A stretch of DNA of 14,895 nucleotides from positions 1 through 14,895 of the forward strand of contig JACOEF010000375.1 in NCBI GenBank assembly GCA_024998705.1. Direction: 5' to 3'. The notes under the pieces are model-generated. The model was given only the letters and a program-made list of their open reading frames with translations, was not told the origin of the DNA and ran no database searches. A program made the position numbers and the translations under genes. The first letter of the stretch is position 1. Every line of letters begins with the position of its first letter. This document shows, piece after piece, positions 1 to 7,005 of the stretch. The stretch is from Nitrospira sp. Its GTDB lineage: Bacteria > Nitrospirota > Nitrospiria > Nitrospirales > Nitrospiraceae.

Positions 1-299
1 CCGATCTCGCTGAGCGGCTGTTGCAGATTTTTCTGCACATCGTTGCTGAGCGCTTTCAGCGGCGAAACATACAGCACGTGCGTCTCATCCCGCAGCTCGC
101 ACCGCACCGCCTGCTGAAAGAGGGTATCGAGGCAGGACAGAAAGGCCGCGAGGGTCTTCCCCGACCCTGTGGGCGCGGAAATCAGCACGTCACGACCGGA
201 TTGAATGGCAGGCTAGGCCTGCATCTGGACATTCGTCGCAGAGGCGAATCGGGTCGTGAACCACTCGGCGATGATCGGATGAAACGGTAGGGCAGACAT
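1..299 (-). pseudogene. Lhr-like DEAD/DEAH helicase, N-terminal part with in-frame amber stop
   Basis: Read from the ATG at 299 on the minus strand, this is the N-terminus of an Lhr-like superfamily 2 ATP-dependent helicase, a DNA/RNA-unwinding family of repair-linked proteins that usually exceed 1000 residues. The start MSALPFHPIIAEWF is typical. A Q-motif region (NVQMQA) follows, then the Walker A motif APTGSGKT and the motif Ia-like segment [12 protein letters not shown]. The gene runs off the left edge. Codon 29 (bases 213-215) is TAG, exactly where the family normally has tryptophan (QA-W-PAI), and the frame stays open on both sides of it. One TGG-to-TAG change explains this. The stop precedes the ATPase core, so a normal product would need readthrough or an internal start, and I see no good ribosome site after the stop. 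The gene is either a recent pseudogene or the base is a sequencing error. The family call is firm; the broken state is visible in the sequence, but its cause is not known. Confidence 0.8.
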
Positions 300-308
300 C
301 AGAGAATC

Positions 309-317
309 ATCGTAGCA
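309..317 (-). promoter_or_regulatory. Extended -10 promoter (TGC TACGAT) for the Lhr-like gene
   Basis: On the minus strand TGCTACGAT fits the extended -10 form TGn-TAnnnT. It ends 9 nt before the ATG at 299, which would put transcription start about 3 nt upstream of the start codon. No Shine-Dalgarno sequence lies in between, and I found no good -35. This is inferred from sequence only. Confidence 0.45.
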
Positions 318-511
318 CAACAGGAAACGGCAACACATCGCGCAGGCCGTGACGGATACGGATGACGGAGATGAACTGCAGGCGGTGGAGGGACAAAAAC
401 GGAGCTATTCAGAAAAGAAAGCCCGGGACGATCAGGACTGGCGGGATGCGAGGCAAGCGATGATGTTCACCAGACAGTTCGGATGGAGGGCCTCAAGACA
501 TCGGGGTCGCG

Positions 512-715
512 CTATTGCTCTCCGTAGGTTTTCAGAATGTCGTAGGAGAGCCGGCACTCGCTGCAGTAGTCCCTTGACAACCGCACCTGCGAGGGTGGCA
601 CGACATGCCTTGCCAGGTAACTGGGAAAATCGACCCAGCTGTTCGCCCCCCAGGTCGAGCCCCCCTCATCACGAACACGGCGGCACATCTCACACATCGG
701 TACGACTCGCTCCAT
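512..715 (-). CDS. Small double-CxxC putative zinc-binding protein
   Basis: A 67-residue protein with two cysteine pairs, C8/C11 (MCEMCRRVRDE) and C51/C54 (DYCSECRLSYD), separated by about 40 residues with aromatic positions. The layout resembles the short tail often fused to response regulators and PAS proteins, in which a first CxxC pair followed by IRDxxG and W is completed by a second CxxEC pair. A structural zinc site is therefore likely. Here it is a free-standing gene, 49 nt after the stop of a single-domain response regulator on the same strand. An AAGGAG ribosome site sits at good distance from the ATG, and this supports the gene despite its size. Role unknown. I infer a partner or regulatory add-on for the neighbouring two-component proteins. 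It could also be the remnant of a longer regulator. Confidence 0.72.
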   Translation of the reverse strand: MERVVPMCEMCRRVRDEGGSTWGANSWVDFPSYLARHVVPPSQVRLSRDYCSECRLSYDILKTYGEQ

Positions 716-722
716 CGTCGGT

Positions 723-728
723 CTCCTT
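723..728 (-). promoter_or_regulatory. Strong ribosome binding site of the double-CxxC gene
   Basis: AAGGAG on the minus strand, 7 nt before the ATG at 715. It fixes the start and argues that this small reading frame is translated. Confidence 0.7.
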
Positions 729-764
729 TTGCGGAAATCTGCCTACTCACCAGAGGGCGACGGG

Positions 765-1211
765 TCAGGTGTTTTTCGGTCGAGACACCCGCCCCGGCAG
801 ATCATCCGGACAACAGACCCGTTCACCTTGCAACACCCGGTTCAGATAGTGGCCAAGATCGTCCGTGAGATGCTTGACCAAATATCCCATGGCTCCCGCC
901 TCGAACGCGGCCGCGACATACACCGGATCTTCATGGAGCGAGAAGAATATGATCTTGGTGTTCGGCATCGTCTCATACAACTGCCGAGCAGCCCCAAGCC
1001 CTTCGAGAAACGAGAGGGAGAAGTCCAGAATGACCAACTCCGGTGCAAGCTTTCTTGCTGTCAATACAATGGCTTCTGCTTCTGTTTCGGAAGACACAAC
1101 CTCGAATTGAGGTCCCAGGAGAATCTCCAAAAAGGCCAGCATGGCCTGTGATGAATCGCCGATGAGCACACGGGGACGTGATGTTTTCTTTCCCATATTC
1201 CTACGCGTCAC
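765..1211 (-). CDS. Single-domain response regulator (receiver only)
   Basis: A 148-residue CheY-like receiver without an output domain. The phospho-acceptor is D63 (VILDFS), the switch Ser is S91 (IIFFSLHEDP) and the conserved Lys is K113 (GYLVKH). The acidic pocket is altered: VLIGDSS carries D19-S20 where Asp-Asp is usual. The protein ends soon after the receiver, with no helix-turn-helix. The stretch DPVYVAAAFEAGAMGYLVK closely resembles DPAYVRAAFEAGASAYLLK in the NarL-type regulator upstream at 1356-2000, so the two are probably paralogues, with the DNA-binding domain lost here. The start is uncertain: a GTG at 1211 or the internal ATG at 1196, neither with a clear ribosome site. It probably acts as a phosphate sink or protein-interaction regulator for the adjacent kinase, or together with the double-CxxC protein downstream. 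That role is inferred. Confidence 0.85.
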   Translation of the reverse strand: MTRRNMGKKTSRPRVLIGDSSQAMLAFLEILLGPQFEVVSSETEAEAIVLTARKLAPELVILDFSLSFLEGLGAARQLYETMPNTKIIFFSLHEDPVYVAAAFEAGAMGYLVKHLTDDLGHYLNRVLQGERVCCPDDLPGRVSRPKNT

Positions 1212-1249
1212 TGCTTAGAGAGTGGAGGGGTATACTAGGCAAGTGAAGG

Positions 1250-1273
1250 AAAAACCACACGCGTAATAACGCG
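1250..1273 (-). terminator. Possible weak intrinsic terminator after the NarL-type regulator
   Basis: On the minus strand a perfect 5-bp stem, CGCGT-TATT-ACGCG (1260-1273), is followed after a few bases by five T (1250-1254). The stem is short and the T-tract slightly displaced, so this is tentative. If it works, it would partly separate the kinase/regulator pair from the single-domain regulator gene. Confidence 0.3.
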
Positions 1274-1355
1274 AGTCTTGAACGTAAAAAAATACCTGCA
1301 ATGTGACTAGTAATTCAAGGGCTGGCGACGACACAGCGGCAGTGAAACGGAACGG

Positions 1356-2000
1356 CTAGGACTGGCTGGTCAGTCCCTGAGCTAAGGCATATTTGACGAG
1401 TTCGACCGTGGTGTGCAGATTCAGCTGTTCCATAATCTGTCCCTTATGAAACTCAACCGTGCGCGGGGAGATCTTGAGCGTGCCCGCAATATCCTTCACC
1501 GTATGGCCTTCGGCCAGCAGTTGCAGCACCTCGCGCTGGCGAGTCGTCAGTTCGGGGCCTGACGGCGCCCCGCCGTCGATCCCGCGCAACATACTTTCAA
1601 CGACCTCTTTCGTCACCAGCGGTGTCACATAGAAGTTCCCACTCCGCACGGCTCGTATCGCCTGCCCCAATTCGTCGCCCACGCAGCGCTTGAGGAGATA
1701 GGCGGAGGCGCCAGCCTCGAACGCCGCCCGTACGTAGGCCGGATCAGCGTGCATGGTGATAAACACCACTTTGATATGAGGAAATTTGACCTTCAAGACG
1801 CGAGCGGCATCGATCCCGTTCAGGACCGGCATCGAGATATCGAGAATCACAATATCCGGCTTCAACTCCGGTATGGCGTCCAACAACGCCCGCCCGTCCC
1901 CGACGGTGCCGACCAATTCACACTGGTCGTCCAGCAACCGCCGAAACCCTTCCAGCACGAGGGTGTGATCATCGGCCAACAATACGCGTGGCAGGGTCAT
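1356..2000 (-). CDS. NarL/LuxR-family response regulator
   Basis: A 214-residue two-domain transcription regulator. The N-terminal receiver has the acidic pair D10-D11 (LLADDH), phospho-acceptor D54 (VILDISMP), T82 and K104 (YLLKR). The C-terminal LuxR-type helix-turn-helix spans about 148-208 and contains LTTRQREVLQLLAEG and ISPRTVEFHKG, the recognition-helix region. Length and layout are normal for the family. The ATG overlaps the stop of the histidine kinase by 4 bp (ATGA), so the two are translationally coupled and almost certainly form a cognate pair. Phosphorylation at D54 is expected to allow dimer formation and DNA binding. The target genes cannot be deduced from this window. Confidence 0.95.
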   Translation of the reverse strand: MTLPRVLLADDHTLVLEGFRRLLDDQCELVGTVGDGRALLDAIPELKPDIVILDISMPVLNGIDAARVLKVKFPHIKVVFITMHADPAYVRAAFEAGASAYLLKRCVGDELGQAIRAVRSGNFYVTPLVTKEVVESMLRGIDGGAPSGPELTTRQREVLQLLAEGHTVKDIAGTLKISPRTVEFHKGQIMEQLNLHTTVELVKYALAQGLTSQS

Positions 2001-3142
2001 GTGGCCACCCGCGCCAACGGCACATACATCGACACCGTGGTCCCTCGTCCCGGATGGGATTCCACCTCACAGAATCCATGCACCGCTAACAGCCGCTCCC
2101 GCATGTTCAAGAGCCCCAAGCCCCCTTCGGCCCTGTCGAACGCCAATTGATCGAACCCCCTGCCGTCATCGCGTACCACCACGACCACCCCCTCGTCTTC
2201 GACCGTCACTTCCACCTCCACGCGAGCAGCCTTTGCATGTCGCGCGATATTCGACAAGCTTTCCTGAACCACCCGGTACAGTGCGGTCGAGGTGGTCTTG
2301 TCCAGTTGGTGGTCGATCGGTTGATGGACAAACAACGTTTTGACTCCTGTACGACTCGAAAAGTCGTCCAACAAACGCTGCAATGCCGCCTTCAGCCCCA
2401 GGTCATCCAGAATGGAGGGATGAAATCGATAGGCCATAAACCGCACATCGTCAGACAGTTCCTCCAGTCCCTTCAGGGCGCTGTGGAGGCCCGCCTGTGC
2501 ATCGCCCGGGGCAGGGCCGATTTGCCGGTCGACCTCCTGCAAATCCAGCATGAGTAAGGCCAGTCGCTGATTGACATCATCATGCAAATCCTGAGCAATC
2601 CTGCGACGTTCTTCTTCCTGTGCCGTCAGAATCCGGCCGGTGAGTGTGTGCAACTGCTCTTCACTACGCTGGAGCGCCAGCTGGCTGGCGTGCAGGTCCG
2701 CCGTGCGTGCTTCCACGCCCTGTTCCAGCCGCTCATTGACCTCTGTCAGCAATAACTCCGTGCGCCGGCGCTGATAGATAAACATGACCGGCGCCCAGAT
2801 GCCGAACAGGCTGAACAGATGATTGCCCCACTCAAACCATGAGGGAAGGCCGGGGACACGCGGGCTAAACGGCGCCGCGATGATCGTTAACAGGGAACAG
2901 AGCATCGCTGCGGCGATCGGCACCCATCGATGCTGACTGGCTGCGGAGAGAAACACGACTGCGCAATACAACACCGCACTCGCCACCCCGAGGGGTAACA
3001 GAAGATCCAAGACGAAAAAGAGGCAGGCCAGCAAGCACGCCGCTCCGACCATGAAACGTTCTCGCCGCTGCGACGGGTCATCGGCCGATTGTCTGCTCGA
3101 TTCCTCCCTCTCCTCCTGCTGGCTGACGCTGAAGAATGCCAT
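1997..3142 (-). CDS. NarL-partner membrane sensor histidine kinase (HisKA_3 type)
   Basis: A 381-residue kinase. After a charged N-terminus, about four hydrophobic segments (roughly 32-50, 52-68, 73-91, 106-123) form the sensor part, with only short loops, so it probably senses a membrane or intracellular signal. A probable coiled coil at 125-180 leads to the dimerisation/phospho-acceptor helix (EEERRRIAQDLHDDVNQRL, H187). The HATPase domain follows: N-box around N298 (VVQESLSNIARHA), G1 DDGRGF at 325-330, and G2 GGLGLLNMRER at 340-350. It autophosphorylates at H187 and should pass phosphate to the overlapping NarL-type regulator. The ATG at 3142 has no Shine-Dalgarno sequence but lies just after an extended -10 element, suggesting a nearly leaderless mRNA. 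Confidence 0.94.
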   Translation of the reverse strand: MAFFSVSQQEEREESSRQSADDPSQRRERFMVGAACLLACLFFVLDLLLPLGVASAVLYCAVVFLSAASQHRWVPIAAAMLCSLLTIIAAPFSPRVPGLPSWFEWGNHLFSLFGIWAPVMFIYQRRRTELLLTEVNERLEQGVEARTADLHASQLALQRSEEQLHTLTGRILTAQEEERRRIAQDLHDDVNQRLALLMLDLQEVDRQIGPAPGDAQAGLHSALKGLEELSDDVRFMAYRFHPSILDDLGLKAALQRLLDDFSSRTGVKTLFVHQPIDHQLDKTTSTALYRVVQESLSNIARHAKAARVEVEVTVEDEGVVVVVRDDGRGFDQLAFDRAEGGLGLLNMRERLLAVHGFCEVESHPGRGTTVSMYVPLARVAT

Positions 3143-3151
3143 AGGGGCAGG

Positions 3152-3160
3152 ATCTTAGCA
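3152..3160 (-). promoter_or_regulatory. Extended -10 promoter (TGC TAAGAT) for the kinase operon
   Basis: TGCTAAGAT on the minus strand ends 9 nt before the kinase ATG and predicts a leader of about 3 nt. The spacing is the same as at the Lhr-like gene. No convincing -35 and no ribosome site. Confidence 0.45.
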
Positions 3161-3231
3161 TGCCCCGCTGGCCGGAGACCAGAACCAGAATAGGCCGAAG
3201 TCGACCGCAGCAAACCGATGACCCGTTCGGG

Positions 3232-3237
3232 TATGAT
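3232..3237 (+). promoter_or_regulatory. -10 element (TATGAT) predicting a leaderless dehydrogenase mRNA
   Basis: TATGAT matches the -10 consensus at 5 of 6 bases and ends 6 nt before the ATG at 3244, so transcription would start on or next to the A of the start codon. There is no Shine-Dalgarno sequence. The -35 is not recognisable. Confidence 0.45.
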
Positions 3238-3243
3238 GCGCCG

Positions 3244-4062
3244 ATGACCACCGCACGCCCCCTCGTGATTCTCGGCTCCGGGTACACCGGCCCCTGGATC
3301 TACACACTCGCCCTGCAACAGTCCTTGCCCATCCTGGCCAGCAGCCGTGCCCCGGATCGTCACCTGCACGATGTGGACCCATCGAGACGGATCCGATTCG
3401 ACCTGGGAGAGCCAAGCACCTGGTCCGCACTCCCTCCCGACGCAGACCTGATCTGGACCTTCCCTGCCACGCCGCTTGAGCAAATACAGGCATTTGCTCA
3501 GCATCGCTGCCATCCTCCCGGACGGCTGGTAGTCCTGGGCAGCACCTCTGCGTATGACAAGGAGGGGGCACCGGTTGATGACCTTCCGCCCTGGATCGAT
3601 GAAGCACAGCCCATCAACAACAAGCTCCCGCGCGTGCAAGGCGAAGAATACCTCCGCACACATCACGGGGCGATGATTCTCCGCGTGGCTGGCATCTATG
3701 GCCCGAACCGCAATCCGGTGGAGTGGATCCGGCAAGGACGTGTGGGGCCGACCAAGAAATTCGTCAACCTTATCCATGTCGAAGATCTGGCGCATCTCTG
3801 TCTCCTGGCGCTGCAACGAGGCCAGGCCGGAGAGACCTACAATGTGAGTGATGGTCATCCACGCCGATGGGCAGATATTTGCGCGGAAGTCTCCGGCAGA
3901 TGGGGGGTCGTGAGTCCTCGACAGGCAGACCGCAACGAATCAGGCAAACGTATTCGGAATCACAAAATCCTCACCCACTTGGGCTATACGCTTCGGCACC
4001 CGGAGTTTTATCACGCACTCCAGTCGATTGAGGCGGATAGACAGCCGCCCATCAGGCTGTGA
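3244..4062 (+). CDS. NAD(P)-dependent epimerase/dehydratase-like (atypical extended SDR)
   Basis: A 272-residue Rossmann-fold protein of the extended short-chain dehydrogenase/reductase type. The dinucleotide-binding loop is GSGYTG at 11-16, a conserved GSTSAY lies at 99-104, and RVAGIYGP (147-154), VNLIHVEDLA (174-183) and ETYNVSD (197-203) match the epimerase family. The usual catalytic YxxxK is absent: the corresponding region reads NNKLPRVQGEEYL, with R and E where Tyr and Lys would be. This places it with the atypical YeeZ-like members, which may bind a nucleotide without classical catalysis. Substrate unknown. An in-frame codon at 3160 would add 28 residues, but the ATG at 3244 starts just before the Rossmann strand and after a good -10 element, so I prefer it. 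The gene stands alone, divergent from the kinase and convergent with the protease. Confidence 0.83.
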   Translation: MTTARPLVILGSGYTGPWIYTLALQQSLPILASSRAPDRHLHDVDPSRRIRFDLGEPSTWSALPPDADLIWTFPATPLEQIQAFAQHRCHPPGRLVVLGSTSAYDKEGAPVDDLPPWIDEAQPINNKLPRVQGEEYLRTHHGAMILRVAGIYGPNRNPVEWIRQGRVGPTKKFVNLIHVEDLAHLCLLALQRGQAGETYNVSDGHPRRWADICAEVSGRWGVVSPRQADRNESGKRIRNHKILTHLGYTLRHPEFYHALQSIEADRQPPIRL

Positions 4063-4081
4063 ACCTCGAAAACTCAGCCGC

Positions 4082-5575
4082 TCAGGCCCGTAATAAGGCC
4101 ATGACACTCAAACAGACCAGCAGATTGTTGATGGCGTGCCCAATCATCCCCGGCCAGAGGCTACCGGTCCGTTCATAGGCCCAGGCCCAAATGACCCCGC
4201 TCCAGAAGACACTGAGAAATCCAATCAGCCCATATCCATGGGCAAGCGCAAACAACGCCGCGCTCAGCATGGCCGCCACACCCCACTGAAACCGGCGACG
4301 GAATACGCCGAACAACAGGCCGCGAAAGGCCAGTTCCTCAAACACCGGCGCAAACACCACATACTCTATCAAGCTGACGACCAGAGTCGATGGCCCCCCC
4401 CACACCAGATCCGCATCGAACCACTCCGTCCAATGACTAATCAAATTCAACGGTTCCGCGATTCTGCCCAACACCCATTCACCAACCAGCCCGGCCGCCA
4501 CAACCGCCAGCACAGCCAACCCCAATTGGCCCACGTGGCGCGGCTCTATGCGAAGCCCAAATCCACGCCAAAACGTCTGCCGCTGGGGCCGGAGCAGATG
4601 ATAGTAGGCCAACGCCAGCAGGGGAAGATTCGATAGCGGTACGGCCACGACCCGCAATGACGGGAAGTCGCTGGCGACATAGAGAAACGCCACGGTCAGC
4701 AACGCGCCCACGGCCCCACCACGCAGGAGCACCCCCGCGCCCAGCCGACCGGCCCACAGCGGCGGAAGTTCCGCGGATCCCACGCGAAACATTGCCCCGC
4801 CCTTTCCTCGTCGCACCCACAGCAGCAGGACGAGCAGGCCGACGATCATGAGTGTCAATTCGAGCAGGGCAAACGCCCGGGAGCGCCACAACAACCCTTC
4901 CACCCGTTGCTGCGACGACGTGTCGATCGTCGCCAATAACGGGCGGTCTCCCGCTCGTTCAGCAATTCGAGTGGCCAGGCGGCTATAAAACCAGCCGGAA
5001 ACAGGCTGCTCCGCCAGATAGGCCTGCAATTCGAACCCAGCGCTGGGAGACACATGCCCCTCCAGGTATCCGGCCCGTAGCAGCTCGGCATAGGTGGGGT
5101 ACGGTTCAGCCTGGCGCAGCCAGCGCGCAACTGCCTGCTCGACGGCCGGAAGGTCTCCGGACTCTCCCTCCCGGATCGCCAGATGTAGATCGACAGCAGG
5201 GGCGGGCGATTCTTCGGCCAGTTCGCGATACCATTCGATGGCCTGTTCACGATCATTCGCGCCGCTCCCCATCGTCGCTTCGTAGAGAAACTGTTCCCAG
5301 ATCGGCAGGGTTTTGAGCCCGTCTTCCTGATCCATCAAACGACCGACCATGTGACTGAGCGCGTGTTCGGCATCCGGGACCCGGTCAACCCGAGGGACAT
5401 CAAACGATAACCAGGCCACGACGGAGATCGAGGCACTGAGGACGACCGCCGACAACCAGGTGATGGCACGGGAGAACCGAGGATCGTAGGCATGGGGCGG
5501 TGGAGGCGCCCCGACGCAGGGCACCGGAGGCACTGCCGATGGCGATGGCGTTCCGGTTGATTCGTCTGCGTCCAC
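4082..5575 (-). CDS. CPBP-family intramembrane metalloprotease with extra soluble domain
   Basis: A 497-residue membrane protein from a GTG start. The C-terminal third carries the CPBP (Abi/CAAX protease) signature: EE at 413-414 with R418 (FEELAFRG), H446 (FALAHG), and H480 with N483/N484 (HAINN), the expected metal and catalytic residues within a bundle of hydrophobic helices. The N-terminus is proline-rich (to ~30), followed by a membrane helix (~38-57). A soluble, helix-rich stretch of about 170 residues then precedes the remaining helices. Part of it (EQAIEWYRELAEES) looks like tetratricopeptide repeats. The GTG is preferred over an ATG 36 codons upstream because GGAGGG lies 4 nt before it and an extended -10 element lies just upstream. 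CPBP enzymes cleave membrane proteins or prenylated peptides; the substrate here is unknown. It ends 19 bp from the convergent dehydrogenase. Confidence 0.85.
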   Translation of the reverse strand: MDADESTGTPSPSAVPPVPCVGAPPPPHAYDPRFSRAITWLSAVVLSASISVVAWLSFDVPRVDRVPDAEHALSHMVGRLMDQEDGLKTLPIWEQFLYEATMGSGANDREQAIEWYRELAEESPAPAVDLHLAIREGESGDLPAVEQAVARWLRQAEPYPTYAELLRAGYLEGHVSPSAGFELQAYLAEQPVSGWFYSRLATRIAERAGDRPLLATIDTSSQQRVEGLLWRSRAFALLELTLMIVGLLVLLLWVRRGKGGAMFRVGSAELPPLWAGRLGAGVLLRGGAVGALLTVAFLYVASDFPSLRVVAVPLSNLPLLALAYYHLLRPQRQTFWRGFGLRIEPRHVGQLGLAVLAVVAAGLVGEWVLGRIAEPLNLISHWTEWFDADLVWGGPSTLVVSLIEYVVFAPVFEELAFRGLLFGVFRRRFQWGVAAMLSAALFALAHGYGLIGFLSVFWSGVIWAWAYERTGSLWPGMIGHAINNLLVCLSVMALLRA

Positions 5576-5579
5576 AGGT

Positions 5580-5585
5580 CCCTCC
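5580..5585 (-). promoter_or_regulatory. Ribosome binding site deciding the GTG start of the CPBP protease
   Basis: GGAGGG on the minus strand, 4 nt before GTG at 5575. It is the only good ribosome site near the N-terminus and favours the GTG over the ATG at 5683. Confidence 0.6.
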
Positions 5586-5603
5586 GGGCGTGATTGGCGC
5601 CGG

Positions 5604-5612
5604 AGTATACCA
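5604..5612 (-). promoter_or_regulatory. Extended -10 promoter (TGG TATACT) of the CPBP protease
   Basis: TGGTATACT on the minus strand is a near-ideal extended -10 element. It predicts transcription start near 5597 and a leader of about 22 nt containing the GGAGGG site. It lies inside the longer reading frame from 5683, which further argues for the shorter protein. Confidence 0.5.
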
Positions 5613-5706
5613 CCGGCTTTCAAGAGGCGAAACTGGCCAAGGCCCCGGCACAGGTCGCCGCCGAGTCCTGTAGACAATCCCATGGCTGAACCGCCTTCTG
5701 TTTCGT

Positions 5707-5712
5707 TATACT
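5707..5712 (+). promoter_or_regulatory. Possible -10 element (TATACT) upstream of the aminotransferase operon
   Basis: TATACT matches 5 of 6 consensus bases and predicts a start near 5719 with a leader of about 69 nt. I see no good -35. A second hexamer, TATATC at 5778-5783, is closer to the ATG but leaves only 4 nt, so which one is used is open. Confidence 0.3.
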
Positions 5713-5787
5713 ACGCCCCTCTGAGGCAGAGACCATCGCCCTGGGCTGTGAGACCTCCCTCGATCGTCAACGACGGCTATATCACCT

Positions 5788-7005
5788 ATGGCGACCGACT
5801 CCTCCTATCGGAATTTCGTCCCGCCGCATCGGCTGCTGATGGGCCCAGGCCCGAGCATGGTTCACCCTCGGGTGTTGCAGGCGCTTGCTCAGCCGCTGCT
5901 CGGACACCTCGACCCGGTCTTTCTCGGCCTAATGAACGAGATTCAAGCCCTGCTTCGCGCCACGTTTCACACACACAACGAATTTACGATTGCCTTGTCC
6001 GGAACCGGATCGGCAGGAATGGAAGCGGTCATCGCCAATCTCATCGAACCTGGCGATCGCGCGATCGTGGGGGTTAACGGCGTATTCGGCACACGCCTGG
6101 CCACGATGATCGAGCGCAGTGGCGGTATCCCAATCCGCATCGAAGCGCCTTGGGGAACCACCATCCCGCTTGACGCGTTGGAAACCGAGTTAGTCCGTGC
6201 GGCGCCGGTCAAAGCCGTGGTCCTTGTCCATGCGGAAACCTCCACCGGCGCGTGGCAACCCCTCCAGGATGTGGGGGCGCTGTGCCGTGCGCACGATGCG
6301 TTATTCATTGTTGATGCCGTCACCTCCCTGGGAGGCATCCCGGTCGAGGTCGATACGTGGGGCATTGACGCCTGCTACAGCGGGACCCAGAAGTGCCTGA
6401 GCTGCCCGCCCGGCCTCGCCCCGCTGACGGTGAGCCCGCGAGGCATGAGTGCCATTCGAAAACGGCGCGTTCCCTGTCCCAGCTGGTACCTGGATCTGTC
6501 CCTCATCGCCGACTATTGGAACGACCACAGCCGCGCCTATCATCACACCGCGCCCATCTCGATGCTCTACGGGCTTCGAGAAGCCCTGCGGCTCGTGCAT
6601 GAAGAGGGACTCCCGGCGCGCACCGCGCGGCACCAACTGAACAGTGATGCCCTGATGGCCGGGCTCCACACTCTGGGCCTGCATCCACTTCCTCCGCCGG
6701 GCCGTCGACTCCCGATGCTCAACTGTGTCACGCTACCGGACGGGATCGACGAAGCGATGGTCCGAACACGGCTCCTGCAAGAATACGGCATTGAAATCGG
6801 TGGTGGACTAGGGCCATTGCGCGGCCGAGTCTGGCGCATCGGCCTCATGGGCGAATCGTGCCAACACGCGCATGTGCTCACGCTGCTCAACGCCTTGGAA
6901 ACAATCTGTGCCAGCCTGGGACGGCCGGTACAGCCGGGCCGCGCGATGCAGGCGGCGACAGACACCTATACCCAATCACCGGAATCGTCGAGGAGGCAGG
7001 CATGA
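5788..7005 (+). CDS. Alanine/serine-glyoxylate-type aminotransferase (PLP, class V)
   Basis: A 405-residue fold-type I pyridoxal-phosphate enzyme of the alanine-glyoxylate / serine-pyruvate / purine-catabolism aminotransferase group. The start LLMGPGPSMVHPRVL is diagnostic. SGTGSAGMEA (71-80) binds the cofactor phosphate. D176 in IVDAVTSLGG contacts the pyridine ring, K202 in YSGTQKCLSCPPG forms the Schiff base, and R350 in VWRIGLMGE is the expected substrate-carboxylate arginine. The family moves amino groups from alanine or serine to glyoxylate, giving glycine. Exact donor and acceptor cannot be read here. The last ~25 residues are a low-complexity tail. There is no clear ribosome site before the ATG. 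The stop overlaps the next gene's start (ATGA), making this the first gene of a three-gene coupled operon. Confidence 0.93.
   Translation: MATDSSYRNFVPPHRLLMGPGPSMVHPRVLQALAQPLLGHLDPVFLGLMNEIQALLRATFHTHNEFTIALSGTGSAGMEAVIANLIEPGDRAIVGVNGVFGTRLATMIERSGGIPIRIEAPWGTTIPLDALETELVRAAPVKAVVLVHAETSTGAWQPLQDVGALCRAHDALFIVDAVTSLGGIPVEVDTWGIDACYSGTQKCLSCPPGLAPLTVSPRGMSAIRKRRVPCPSWYLDLSLIADYWNDHSRAYHHTAPISMLYGLREALRLVHEEGLPARTARHQLNSDALMAGLHTLGLHPLPPPGRRLPMLNCVTLPDGIDEAMVRTRLLQEYGIEIGGGLGPLRGRVWRIGLMGESCQHAHVLTLLNALETICASLGRPVQPGRAMQAATDTYTQSPESSRRQA
6991..6996 (+). promoter_or_regulatory. Consensus ribosome binding site of the DUF3365 gene
   Basis: AGGAGG, 5 nt before the ATG at 7002. It sits inside the 3' end of the aminotransferase gene and fixes the start of the haem protein, ruling out the longer in-frame extension from 6858. 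Confidence 0.75.

Noticed and set aside
349..849. Plus-strand reading frame of 166 codons
   Set aside because: It is Arg/Ser/Pro-rich and family-less, and it overlaps the minus-strand double-CxxC gene, which has a proper ribosome site and motifs.
2887..3858. Minus-strand 323-codon frame antisense to the dehydrogenase and kinase start
   Set aside because: No domain motifs, and it covers two well-supported genes; a typical GC-rich shadow frame.
5576..5683. 36-codon N-terminal extension of the CPBP protease from the ATG at 5683
   Set aside because: The promoter and ribosome site for the GTG at 5575 lie inside this extension, and the extension has no signal or domain.
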